From JAAYUK01 sp964392915 (GTDB taxonomy: Bacteria > Nitrospirota > Thermodesulfovibrionia > Thermodesulfovibrionales > Dissulfurispiraceae), in the NCBI GenBank assembly GCA_964392915.1, contig CAYMRS010000005.1, positions 1 to 64,000 on the forward strand: 64,000 bases of DNA, written 5' to 3'. The notes under the pieces were generated by a model. That model was not told where the DNA came from. It worked only from the letters and a program-made list of their open reading frames with translations, and made no database searches. The first letter of the stretch is position 1, and each line of letters opens with the position of its first letter. Both the position numbers and the translations under genes were made by a program. This document shows, piece after piece, positions 17,792 through 26,253 of this stretch.

Positions 17792-18880
17792 CTAGGGTAT
17801 ATTGAACGGAATGCTCAGGCAGTCGAGATCCACACCGATTTTGCGGTAGCAGGACTTTTTCGCCATCCCGTCTCCTGAAGCGACGGCGAGCAACTCCTGC
17901 GCATGACACTGCTCAAGGGCAAACCCGAAATGTCGGGCATCAGCGAACGCTGCCGTAAAACGCCGGATCGCTGATGCCTTCCTGCCTTTCAGGAAGTCCA
18001 TCTGGCCGAGTGTCAATTGACAATAAATAAGCCCGCGCGGATCCTTGGTCTTGCGGAAGTTTTTTTGCGCGCGGGTAATACAGTCACGCGCTTCCTCAAA
18101 TTTGCCGGTCAAGGTGAAGAGAGCCGCCATGCTCCAGAGCGTATACGAAAAACTGACAATATCGCCAAATGCCGCATACAGCTTTTCCGCCTTGCGGAAA
18201 TATTTCAGGGCGGCAGGGAAATCGCAGGCCATCCGCTGCGCATTGCCGAGTCCGCAGTAGGAATACGCCTGACCGAACCGATCCTTGAGCACGCGGAACA
18301 GCTCATTTGCTTCACCGTAATAGGCCAGAGACTCCGAAAACTTTCCTGCAAGCCGGTTTGTGCCCCCAAGACCGCAGAGTGAATACGCGATTCCCGGCGT
18401 ATAGCGCGCCTTTTCAAACATCTTTTTCGCTTCCGCATAGCGGCGAACCGCCTGTGGAACCATACCGCCGAATCGGAGAGCGCCCGCCTCGGCCCAGATC
18501 GAGAATGCTACTCCTTTTGCGTCTTTTGCTTCGCGATAAATGGCGCGAGCCTCCTCAGTGAACTGGATGGCTTCCGCCCATCTCCCCAATGCCCGGGCTG
18601 AGAGTCCAATGCCGACCAGCGTATCGGCGGCGGCAATATGATCATCAAGCGCGTGGCACATTTCGAGCGCCTCTGAATAGTTGCTGATTGCGGTATCGAA
18701 ACTGCCTGTCATGCGGCAGATGTCTCCGATGGCGATCAGAGAATCGAGAATGCCCTGCAGATGCTCTCTGCTGCGGCAGAGAGCAAGCGCCTGACGGAAT
18801 AGTTTCAGGCTGGCCGGATAGTCGGAGCGCTCGCGGAGCGCCTCCGCAGAAGCCATGAGTGATGCAATGCGATCTTCCAT
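17792..18880 (-). CDS. Tetratricopeptide repeat protein
   Basis: Made almost entirely of TPR units of about 40 residues; for example SLIAIGDICRMTGSFDTAIS, TLVGIGLSARALGRWAEAIQ and YCGLGNAQRMACDFPAALKY recur through residues 5-325. No signal peptide or catalytic domain is seen, so it is probably a cytoplasmic scaffold or an LGN/Rapsyn-like adaptor. The start overlaps the rpe stop by one base (TGATG), indicating translational coupling. The partner is unknown. Confidence 0.85.
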   Translation of the reverse strand: MEDRIASLMASAEALRERSDYPASLKLFRQALALCRSREHLQGILDSLIAIGDICRMTGSFDTAISNYSEALEMCHALDDHIAAADTLVGIGLSARALGRWAEAIQFTEEARAIYREAKDAKGVAFSIWAEAGALRFGGMVPQAVRRYAEAKKMFEKARYTPGIAYSLCGLGGTNRLAGKFSESLAYYGEANELFRVLKDRFGQAYSYCGLGNAQRMACDFPAALKYFRKAEKLYAAFGDIVSFSYTLWSMAALFTLTGKFEEARDCITRAQKNFRKTKDPRGLIYCQLTLGQMDFLKGRKASAIRRFTAAFADARHFGFALEQCHAQELLAVASGDGMAKKSCYRKIGVDLDCLSIPFNIP

Positions 18881-19539
18881 CAGCAGCCCTCCAGCGTTGC
18901 GCGCAGCGATTTCATAAGGAGACCGTAATCGTCCGCTCCGAAAAAAGCGGACCCCATTACCAGCACGTCAGCACCGGCCAGTGCTACCTCACGCGCATTG
19001 TCAGGCTTCACGCCGCCATCAACCTGGATAATCGTTGCACAGCCCCGCTCCGCGATCATCTGTTTCAGGGTCCGTATCTTTTGCATGACAAAAGGAATGA
19101 ATTTCTGACCGCCGAATCCTGGGTTCACCGACATCAGGAGCACCATGTCGAGATCAGGAAGAATGCACTCAAGTGAAGACAACGGGGTCGCCGGATTCAG
19201 GGAAACACCCGCCTTCACCCCGAGCTCCCTGATGCACTGTACCGTGCGGTGAAGATGCACGGACGCCTCCACATGCACGGTGAGATAATCGGCTCCGGCT
19301 TCCGCAAAATCTTTCAGATACCGATCCGGCTGCTCAATCATCAGATGCACATCAAGCAGCAGGGTGGTTTTCTTCTTCAGGGCTTCGACAACAAGCGGGC
19401 CGATGGTGATGTTCGGGACAAAATGACCATCCATGACATCCACATGGAGCCAGTCAGCTCCCGCGCGGGCTGCTGCTTCTATCTCTTCCCCAAGTCGCGC
19501 AAAATCAGCCGAGAGTATGGACGGCGCTATTCTGGTCAC
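18880..19539 (-). CDS. rpe: Ribulose-phosphate 3-epimerase
   Basis: Interconverts ribulose 5-phosphate and xylulose 5-phosphate. The N-terminal APSILSADFARLGEEI, the metal ligand region LHVDVMDGHFVPNITIGP, MSVNPGFGGQKF and DGGVKPDNA are all present. The start is GTG, sharing GTGA with the stop of the PASTA gene, with AAGGAGG upstream. The length of 219 residues is typical. Confidence 0.97.
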   Translation of the reverse strand: MTRIAPSILSADFARLGEEIEAAARAGADWLHVDVMDGHFVPNITIGPLVVEALKKKTTLLLDVHLMIEQPDRYLKDFAEAGADYLTVHVEASVHLHRTVQCIRELGVKAGVSLNPATPLSSLECILPDLDMVLLMSVNPGFGGQKFIPFVMQKIRTLKQMIAERGCATIIQVDGGVKPDNAREVALAGADVLVMGSAFFGADDYGLLMKSLRATLEGC

Positions 19540-20084
19540 TGTTGTTCCTCCTTCTTGTCCAGCTTTTTCTCCGGTTTGGCATCCGAATCGCCCAGACTCA
19601 CAAGGATGATGAACTGCTCACCGCCACGCTCAAGCGGCTCGGGCCGCTGCGCGACAATCGTGTCCTTTGGAGCTGATTCGGAGCGGACATAGACAATCTT
19701 GCCGATTTTTATCCCGCGCGGCTGCAATGCAATCTCGGCCTGGTCAATCGTTTGACCAACAACATCAGGCACATAGGAAATCCGGGATCCACGGCTGAGT
19801 ATGATGCCGATTTCCCGCCCCTGCTTTACCTGACTGCCCGCAAGAATGCTCTGGCGAACAATGAACCCCTGCGGAATGGATGTGTCATAATCGTCGCCTT
19901 CAAGTCGGATATAGAGACTTTTGCTCCGCAGAATATCATTCGCCTCGACCATGCCCTTACCCCGCAGATCCGGCACATCGACGGTTGGATTCATGGTAAG
20001 CAGCGTAAAGGTAATATAACCCGACCCGATCCCGAAGAGGATCACCAGCAAGGCGTACAGGGGTATTTTCAGCCATCTGTTCAT
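19536..20084 (-). CDS. PASTA domain membrane protein
   Basis: One N-terminal membrane helix (about residues 7-27) precedes two PASTA repeats: about 36-100 (VDVPDLRGKGMVEANDILRS) and about 101-165 (SYVPDVVGQTIDQAEIAL). The tail is lysine-rich. PASTA domains bind muropeptides or lie on penicillin-binding proteins and Ser/Thr kinases; here the domain stands alone with no kinase. It sits between rsmB and rpe with four-base overlaps at each end, an arrangement that looks like operon packing rather than a shared pathway. Confidence 0.88.
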   Translation of the reverse strand: MNRWLKIPLYALLVILFGIGSGYITFTLLTMNPTVDVPDLRGKGMVEANDILRSKSLYIRLEGDDYDTSIPQGFIVRQSILAGSQVKQGREIGIILSRGSRISYVPDVVGQTIDQAEIALQPRGIKIGKIVYVRSESAPKDTIVAQRPEPLERGGEQFIILVSLGDSDAKPEKKLDKKEEQQ

Positions 20085-21397
20085 CGTAGTCGTTTGAGCC
20101 GCGCCGCGTAGAATCCGTCCATCCCGTTACGATGCGGAAACGTCCGGTACCCGGCAAACCCCGTGGCGTCTTTCGAAAAGAACGTCTTCAGGGCTGGAGA
20201 ATCGCTCTCTATAATACTAAAATTCGAATGCTCCTGCAAAAAAGAGCGGACGACATCTTCCCCTTCCTCCGGCTCCGTCGAGCAGACTGCGTACACAACA
20301 GTCCCGCCGGTGCGGACCAGTCCCGAAAGATGCGAAAGCATGCGGAGCTGCGTATGCTGAAGGCGAAGGAGATCCGCTATGGTATGACGATACCTGACGT
20401 CAGGGTTGCGGCGGATGGTCCCAAGCGCTGAACATGGCGCGTCAACAAGCACATGGTCGAAATCCGATGAATCTGAAAAGGAAAACGCGTCCGCCGCCCG
20501 AACCGCAACGGAGCGCAGACCGAGCCGCGCGACATTCTCCTTTACCAGTTCGAGCCGGCCGGCATCCATATCGATAGCGACAACTTCGCCGCTGTCCTCC
20601 ATGATCTCGGCAAGATGCGTTGCCTTTCCGCCGGGGGCGGAACAGGCGTCAAGAACCCGCTGTCCGGGCTCAGGTGCAAGCAACACGCTCACCATCTGCG
20701 CGGCCTCGTCCTGCACAAAATAAGGGCACGGCATCGCTTCCGCAATATCGCCGAATCGGGCGGTTCCTTCCAGCACAATACCTGCGGGAGATATGCGGGA
20801 AGGATGAGAAACAATGCCGTGTGCGGCAAGCAGTGAAATGGCTTCATCCCGCCGTGCCGTCACCGAAAGCCGCAGCGCTATCTGCGGAATCGCATTGTTT
20901 GCCTCACAGAAAGCCTCGGCCTCCTTCAGTCCGAAACGCTTGATCCATCGCTGCACCAGCCAGAGCGGATGCGAGGTTCTCATGGCGAGTGCTTTGCCGG
21001 ACGCGTCATCGAGGGGATCCGGCAGCGACGGCCTGTTCCGGAGGAAATTTCGCAGCACCGCGTTCACAAGGCCATGCCTGCCGCGCATCCTTTTCTCCAG
21101 CGACACTGCCTCGTCAACCGCCGCCCATTCAGGAACCCGCATGAACTCTATCTGATAAACCGCCATTCGCAGGTTGTTGACAGTCTTGGTCCCAAGACCC
21201 TCCGGGCGGCTCAGAAAGCCGGAAATGAGCCAGTCCAGGCAGTCGCGATACCGCAGCACTCCGTAAACAAGTTCCATGAGAAACGCGCGATCGCGTTCCT
21301 CGAGGCGGACTCCCGCAGCATCAAGCGCCTGTTTTGGCTTCAAACCGTTCTGAAAGATATCATCAAGTGCCTTCAGCGCCAACTGACGCGGGGTCAT
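20081..21397 (-). CDS. rsmB: 16S rRNA (cytosine-967 C5) methyltransferase
   Basis: Two parts are seen: an N-terminal NusB-like RNA-binding domain (ALKALDDIFQNGLKPKQALD, about residues 5-140) and the Fmu/NOL1 methyltransferase domain. The latter has the SAM-binding VLDACSAPGGKATHLAEIM, VDAPCSALGTIRRNPD (catalytic Cys) and VYAVCSTEPEEGE (second Cys). The length of 438 residues is standard. Confidence 0.96.
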   Translation of the reverse strand: MTPRQLALKALDDIFQNGLKPKQALDAAGVRLEERDRAFLMELVYGVLRYRDCLDWLISGFLSRPEGLGTKTVNNLRMAVYQIEFMRVPEWAAVDEAVSLEKRMRGRHGLVNAVLRNFLRNRPSLPDPLDDASGKALAMRTSHPLWLVQRWIKRFGLKEAEAFCEANNAIPQIALRLSVTARRDEAISLLAAHGIVSHPSRISPAGIVLEGTARFGDIAEAMPCPYFVQDEAAQMVSVLLAPEPGQRVLDACSAPGGKATHLAEIMEDSGEVVAIDMDAGRLELVKENVARLGLRSVAVRAADAFSFSDSSDFDHVLVDAPCSALGTIRRNPDVRYRHTIADLLRLQHTQLRMLSHLSGLVRTGGTVVYAVCSTEPEEGEDVVRSFLQEHSNFSIIESDSPALKTFFSKDATGFAGYRTFPHRNGMDGFYAARLKRLR

Positions 21398-21400
21398 CGA

Positions 21401-21985
21401 CTACACTCCTTCGGAAGCCGCTCCATCGCCGCCTCCTTTCTTCGGGCTCGCAACGCCGTCATTTTTTTTCCGCGCTATCATGCGTATTGTCTCTTTTACT
21501 TTTCCGAGGTCAACCTGCGTATTAAGGCACGGTCCGTGTGGGCGCTCGTTCAGAATGCCGATGACCGGCATGGGGTAGGTATCGACAATACCGCTGCTGA
21601 GGTCGCGTTCGCACGCCACGGCGATAATGACATCAGGACGCGCCTCTTTCACTATCCGGCGCGCAATGGTGCCGCCCGTCGCGACAAAAAGCTTCAGCCC
21701 GTGTTCTTCGGCAATGCCGATAATGTCTTTAATTTCGCACCGTCCGCAGCGTTTGCAGTTCTGAATGTTATGCGTGATACGAACATCGCAATCTGCAATC
21801 TGCAGGCAATGCGGCAGGAGAATGAGAATATTTTCAGCGGAGAGCGTTGGGGGATTAACCAGACGGTTATTCATGCGGATTGCCCAGAGCTGAAATGCCT
21901 CGCGCCATCCTTTCACGAATGCGGCAATGAGCATGAGAAGCGGGTAGGCAATCTTGAGCAGCACGCCTCTAAGCAAATGCTTCAT
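21401..21985 (-). CDS. DUF116 family protein
   Basis: An N-terminal hydrophobic segment (about residues 8-25) is followed by the DUF116 pattern: ILILLPHCLQ, the Cys cluster NCKRCGRC and VIIAVACERDL, with further conserved Cys. The cysteine arrangement suggests metal or Fe-S binding, but the function is not established. It lies between fmt and rsmB, overlapping the fmt stop by 17 bases; DUF116 next to fmt and rsmB recurs in related anaerobes (from memory). Confidence 0.85.
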   Translation of the reverse strand: MKHLLRGVLLKIAYPLLMLIAAFVKGWREAFQLWAIRMNNRLVNPPTLSAENILILLPHCLQIADCDVRITHNIQNCKRCGRCEIKDIIGIAEEHGLKLFVATGGTIARRIVKEARPDVIIAVACERDLSSGIVDTYPMPVIGILNERPHGPCLNTQVDLGKVKETIRMIARKKNDGVASPKKGGGDGAASEGV

Positions 21986-22892
21986 TGCCCTCCCGAAGCC
22001 GCCTGCCTGCGAGGAATGCGGCGGCGGGCATCGCTTTCCTGCCGTCGGGCTGAAGTTCGTTTATCTGAAGCAGCCCGTCGCCGGTGCCGACGCGCAACAC
22101 GCCGGATGATGCCTCGGCTATCAAACCCGGTGCAGCCGTTCCGGTCACGGCATGAGCCCTGAGTATCTTCAGCCGTTCATTGCCAAGATGACAGAACGCG
22201 GCGGGCCACGGATTCATTCCGCGCACATGGTTGGCAATCGCGGCTGCGGGGCGTGTCCAGTCGATTTGCCCGTCCCCTTTTTTCAGGGGCGGCGCGTAGA
22301 CGACCTCGCCTTCCTGCGGCTTCGGAACAACCGTGCCGGCACGCAACTCCCGAAGCGTTCTGACAAGCGTCTTTGCGCCGAGCGTTGCCAGTTTTTCAAA
22401 CAGCGACCCGGCCGTCTCGTCCGCAGCAATCGGAATGCGGTCACAATGCAGCAGCGCTCCGGTATCAAGCCCCTCGTCCATCAGCATGGTGCAGACGCCG
22501 GTTTCCTGTTCGCCGCTGATAAGCGCCCACTGGACGGGCGCGGCGCCTCGGTATCTCGGCAACAGAGAGCCATGCACATTGATGCATCCGCGCGCGGGGA
22601 TGTTCAGGATTTCCGCAGGAAGGATACGCCCGTATGCCACCACGACGATGAATTCCGGTCGATGGCGGCGAAGCTGCGCGTGCAGTTCGGGATCGCGCAT
22701 TCTGGTTGGCTGCAGAACGGGAATGCCGCGCTGAAGAGCAAGCTCTTTTACCGGCGTGGCCGAGAGCAAACGGCCTCGCCCCCTTGGCTTGTCGGGTTGC
22801 GACATGACGAGAGATATGTCTTCTCCTGCATCCAGAAGCGCCTGGAGAGAAGAAACCGCAAAATGCGGGGTGCCAAAGAAGAGTATCGCCAT
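21969..22892 (-). CDS. fmt: Methionyl-tRNA formyltransferase
   Basis: Formylates Met-tRNAi. The N-terminal FFGTPHFAVSSLQAL, the SLLPRYRGAAPVQWALI block and the C-terminal tRNA-binding domain (FLAGRRLREGNEAF) are present. The length of 307 residues is typical. It is 16 bases downstream of def, the expected partner that later removes the formyl group. Confidence 0.97.
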   Translation of the reverse strand: MAILFFGTPHFAVSSLQALLDAGEDISLVMSQPDKPRGRGRLLSATPVKELALQRGIPVLQPTRMRDPELHAQLRRHRPEFIVVVAYGRILPAEILNIPARGCINVHGSLLPRYRGAAPVQWALISGEQETGVCTMLMDEGLDTGALLHCDRIPIAADETAGSLFEKLATLGAKTLVRTLRELRAGTVVPKPQEGEVVYAPPLKKGDGQIDWTRPAAAIANHVRGMNPWPAAFCHLGNERLKILRAHAVTGTAAPGLIAEASSGVLRVGTGDGLLQINELQPDGRKAMPAAAFLAGRRLREGNEAFA

Positions 22893-22908
22893 GACAGTCC
22901 GTTATTCT

Positions 22909-23421
22909 TTAAGCCAGAGCTTTCTGGAGATTCTTCAGATAGCGTTTTTTGATAAACTCACGCTTCAACACGCCGAGACGATCAAACAGCACGACGCCGT
23001 CAAGATGATCGAGTTCATGCTGCAGAGCACGCGCCAGCAATCCTTCCGCCTCGATTTCGACGACATTGCCGTCACGATCCGTAGCGCGCACTTTCACCGT
23101 CTCAGCCCGTTTGATGGTCATGAGACACTCCGGAATACTGAGGCAGCCTTCTTCTGACTCGATAACTCCTTCGGCCTCAATAATCTCCGGATTGATCAGC
23201 GCGAGAACCGGCACCTGCTCTTCGCGGTTGCTGAGATCAAGTACAACAAGCCGCTGGGATACACCGATCTGAGGCGCGGCAAGACCGATGCCGTGTGACG
23301 CATGCATCGTCTCGATCATATCATCGACAAGCTGCTGAATGTCAGCGTCAATAGTGGTTACCGGCTTTGCCTTCTGCTTCAGCACATCCGCTGGATAGGT
23401 TTTAATCTCGAGCACAGCCAT
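22909..23421 (-). CDS. def: Peptide deformylase
   Basis: Metal-dependent removal of the N-formyl group from nascent proteins. Motif 1 GIGLAAPQIGV, motif 2 EEGCLSIP and motif 3 HELDHLDG carry the Cys and two His ligands and the catalytic Glu. The length of 170 residues is typical. It sits directly upstream of fmt. Confidence 0.97.
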   Translation of the reverse strand: MAVLEIKTYPADVLKQKAKPVTTIDADIQQLVDDMIETMHASHGIGLAAPQIGVSQRLVVLDLSNREEQVPVLALINPEIIEAEGVIESEEGCLSIPECLMTIKRAETVKVRATDRDGNVVEIEAEGLLARALQHELDHLDGVVLFDRLGVLKREFIKKRYLKNLQKALA

Positions 23422-23470
23422 GGTTGCAGTCTCTCACTCCTTAGTTTTTGAATTGACTTCTTGCCTATCC

Positions 23471-24430
23471 CTAAAAAACGCTGAACTTGAAATATTTTCT
23501 CGGGTTATCCTTCATGTCTTTCATCATGTCTTTCAATTCCACAACAATCTGTTTCAGATCATTCGCCATCTGCTTGTCTTTCAGCAGCACCCCGGCAGCG
23601 CCCTGCCCCGCATCCATCTGATCGATTATCCCATTGAGCTTCCTTGATGACGCAGCAAGATTATCATAGAGCACAGGGTCTTCCACAAACTTCCGGAACG
23701 AGCCGTTCCCCTCATTCATCTTTTTGCTCAGGTCATCCAGTGAAGCCGCAGCGCCGGACAGACGATTATAGAGCGTCGGATCCTTTGCGAGCATTTTCAG
23801 CGAACCGTCGGCAGTTTCAATCTCGCGCACCATGCGGGACAGCGACTTCGCCGCGTCATTCAGGTTGTTGTACAAGCCGGGGTCGGCCAGAAGCTTTCCG
23901 ACGGTGCCGTGACCACCTTCCATTTTTTCGAGAAACCGATCAAGCTTCGACAAGAAAGCCGTGATCTTCTCCATGGAGGTGGAACCCTCCTGCACAAGGT
24001 CCTTCATTTCGAGCTGAATGCTTCCGGCAATCGTGTCGCCGCCGCGAACCGGAAGCGCATCAGTCGTTCCCGGCGTGATCTCGATATACTTGTCGCCGAG
24101 CAACCCCATGGTCTGCACGGTAGCCGTGGAATCCTTCCGGATATGGTGAAAAATATCCTGACGGAGTTTCATCAAGATGACAGTGCCGAATTCCGGATGC
24201 AGCCTGATCGAACGAACAGTTCCTATCTCCACGCCCGCCTTCCAGACAGGCGAGCCGACGCGCAGTCCGCGAACGTCACGAATCGTTGCTTTCAGCTCAA
24301 GTTTCTTCTGGAAAAGACTCTCAAGTCCGCCCGCAAAAAAAACGGTGAAAAACAGGACAATCAGAGCAATGGTGATTACCAGCCCGACCTTCAGTTTTGC
24401 CCATTTCATATCTCTTTTCTTGTCAAACAT
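23471..24430 (-). CDS. mlaD: MlaD family MCE-domain lipid transport protein
   Basis: One N-terminal membrane helix (about residues 15-37) precedes a single MCE domain (KATIRDVRGLRVGSPVWKAG to KYIEITPG) and a long helical C-terminus. ATG 24430 is chosen because GGAGG lies five bases before it; the GTG upstream at 24442 would overlap that ribosome site. It is the last gene of mlaE-mlaF-mlaD, an inner-membrane phospholipid trafficking ABC system. No mlaB or mlaC is present here. Confidence 0.93.
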   Translation of the reverse strand: MFDKKRDMKWAKLKVGLVITIALIVLFFTVFFAGGLESLFQKKLELKATIRDVRGLRVGSPVWKAGVEIGTVRSIRLHPEFGTVILMKLRQDIFHHIRKDSTATVQTMGLLGDKYIEITPGTTDALPVRGGDTIAGSIQLEMKDLVQEGSTSMEKITAFLSKLDRFLEKMEGGHGTVGKLLADPGLYNNLNDAAKSLSRMVREIETADGSLKMLAKDPTLYNRLSGAAASLDDLSKKMNEGNGSFRKFVEDPVLYDNLAASSRKLNGIIDQMDAGQGAAGVLLKDKQMANDLKQIVVELKDMMKDMKDNPRKYFKFSVF

Positions 24431-24450
24431 CGTCTCCTCCACAAGAGCCG

Positions 24451-25197
24451 TCAGCGCCGAGCGGCCGGCTGATACCGCAACTCATCAACAAATACCTTTA
24501 TCGGCGGATGCTCCGACCGCATCAGCGCATCGGCATCACCATCGAAGACCACTTTCCCGCCTTCCAGAAAAATAAACCGTTCCGCAACCTTCATGGCATC
24601 AACCACTTTATGCGTCACCATGATATGCCCCATACCGTTATTGCTGAGTGCAACAATCAGCTTGCAGATGTTGTCCGAGTTCACCGGGTCGAGACCCGCG
24701 GTCGCTTCGTCGTACAGCATCATTTTCGGCGTTGCAACCGCAAGCGAACGGGCAATCGCAACACGCCGATGCATGCCGCCGCTCAGCTCGTCGGGCATGA
24801 GATAAATTGCAGGTTCCACGTCAACCAGCCGGAGAAGTTCCCTGACTTTCGCCTCGACTTCGTCTTCCGACATCTCTGTATATTCGCGAAGACAGAAGCC
24901 GACATTTTCCTTCACCGACAGCGAATCAAACAATGCCCCCTGCTGAAAGACAATGCTGAACTTGCGGCGCACCTCGTTCAATTCTTCTTCCGACTTGACC
25001 GTGATGTCTTCTCCATCAACAAAAACAATCCCGGAATCAGGCCGGATAAGGCCGACAATCAGCTTCAGAATCGTGGTCTTTCCCTCGCCGCTGCCGCCGA
25101 GGACCGCGATCTTTTCATCATTCCCAATGAAGAAACTCATCTCGTTCAGTATGCGGCGGGAGCCGTAGCCGAAGCAGACGTTTTCAAACCGGATCAT
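24451..25197 (-). CDS. mlaF: MlaF family ABC transporter ATPase
   Basis: ATPase of the MCE-type transporter. The Walker A motif GGSGEGKTT, signature LSGGMHRR and Walker B MLYDEATAGLDP are intact. The length of 248 residues is typical. It overlaps the mlaE stop by four bases (ATGA) and is followed by mlaD, so the three form one operon. Confidence 0.95.
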   Translation of the reverse strand: MIRFENVCFGYGSRRILNEMSFFIGNDEKIAVLGGSGEGKTTILKLIVGLIRPDSGIVFVDGEDITVKSEEELNEVRRKFSIVFQQGALFDSLSVKENVGFCLREYTEMSEDEVEAKVRELLRLVDVEPAIYLMPDELSGGMHRRVAIARSLAVATPKMMLYDEATAGLDPVNSDNICKLIVALSNNGMGHIMVTHKVVDAMKVAERFIFLEGGKVVFDGDADALMRSEHPPIKVFVDELRYQPAARR

Positions 25198-25958
25198 GTC
25201 TTGTACCCCAGCACATAGAGCAGAATACGGGTCAGGACAAAGTCGGAAATAATAATCATGACAATCGAGGCGACAACAGCATTCGTGGTGGAAGTGCGCA
25301 GCCCCGTCGCCCCGCCCCGCGTCGTCAATCCCGCATAACAGCAGATGCTGGCGATGAGAAACCCGAACATGAACGGTTTCACCGCACCGGAAAAAACATT
25401 CTGGAAATCAAGAATACTCCGCACCGAGCTCCAGAAGACATAGCCGCTCTGGTTGCTCACAAAAACCGCAATATACCAGGCTCCGAGGAGCGAAATCGCA
25501 TCGCCCACAATAGTGAGCGCAGGCAACATGAGCAGCGACGCCATGATGCGCGGCGTCACCAGTTTTTTGATCGGATCAACTCCGAAAACCCGCAGGGAGT
25601 CCACCTGATTGCCAATCATCATCGACCCGAGTTCCGACGCCATGCCGGCACCGACACGCCCGGTGAAAACAAGCGCGGCCGTGACCGGCCCGACTTCGCG
25701 GATAATGGTAATGCCGACCACCTTGCCGATATACATCTTCAGTCCCAGCACTGACAGTTCGGCAGCAAGCTGCAGAGACAGCGCCATGCCGACAAAGAGT
25801 GCGACGAGCCCCATAATAAAAAACGAACCGGCACCGGCATAGTCCATCTGCTCAAGGGCATCCTTCCAGTACACAGGCCGGCGAAACATTCCCATAAACC
25901 CGTGCCAGGAAAGAAGGTAATAATCCTGCAGGTCGCTGATAGTCTGGCGTATATTCAT
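25194..25958 (-). CDS. mlaE: MlaE family ABC transporter permease
   Basis: Multi-span permease with the conserved MlaE pattern: GFMGMFRRPVYWKDALEQM, IIREVGPVTAALVFTGRVG, GSMMIGNQVDSLRVFGVDP and the C-terminal GLTTRGGATGLRTSTTNAVV. It has 254 residues. It is the first gene of the mlaEFD operon. About 295 bases separate it from the divergent FecR-type gene. Confidence 0.95.
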   Translation of the reverse strand: MNIRQTISDLQDYYLLSWHGFMGMFRRPVYWKDALEQMDYAGAGSFFIMGLVALFVGMALSLQLAAELSVLGLKMYIGKVVGITIIREVGPVTAALVFTGRVGAGMASELGSMMIGNQVDSLRVFGVDPIKKLVTPRIMASLLMLPALTIVGDAISLLGAWYIAVFVSNQSGYVFWSSVRSILDFQNVFSGAVKPFMFGFLIASICCYAGLTTRGGATGLRTSTTNAVVASIVMIIISDFVLTRILLYVLGYKT

Positions 25959-26167
25959 AAGAGTTATATTTTACACCAAACAGGGCACGCATAACCGGCA
26001 TCAGCCGTCAGCTCTGCCGCATGTATCCTCAGCGCCGATACCTGACAGCGCAAACCGGAAATGCTCACCTCAAATAAGGAAGATTTGCCAGTGACGAAAT
26101 ATGCAATAACACAGCCAAGTCTTTGTTTTCAAGGTTAGATTTATGATTGTTCATCATGGCATTTTCC

Positions 26168-26199
26168 TTGCATCATCAAAATGATGCGGAGAGTATGAT
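26168..26199 (+). promoter_or_regulatory. Putative promoter with a palindrome in a long spacer
   Basis: TTGCAT (26168-26173) and TATGAT (26194-26199) are 20 bases apart. A perfect 7-base inverted repeat, GCATCAT-CAAA-ATGATGC (26170-26187), fills most of the spacer. A dyad inside a 19-20 base spacer is typical of MerR-type activated promoters; no MerR gene is nearby. It precedes the FecR/DUF6600 gene by about 55 bases. The rest of 25959-26167 is AT-rich and shows nothing else definite. Confidence 0.4.
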
Positions 26200-26253
26200 T
26201 ATGCAAACCTGCGTGCAGCTGGCAGATTTCCACTCAACGGTAAGGAGAACGAT

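Noticed and set aside
20969..22162. Plus-strand open frame of 397 codons opposite rsmB, DUF116 and fmt
   Set aside because: It crosses three well-supported genes on the other strand and shows no family features.
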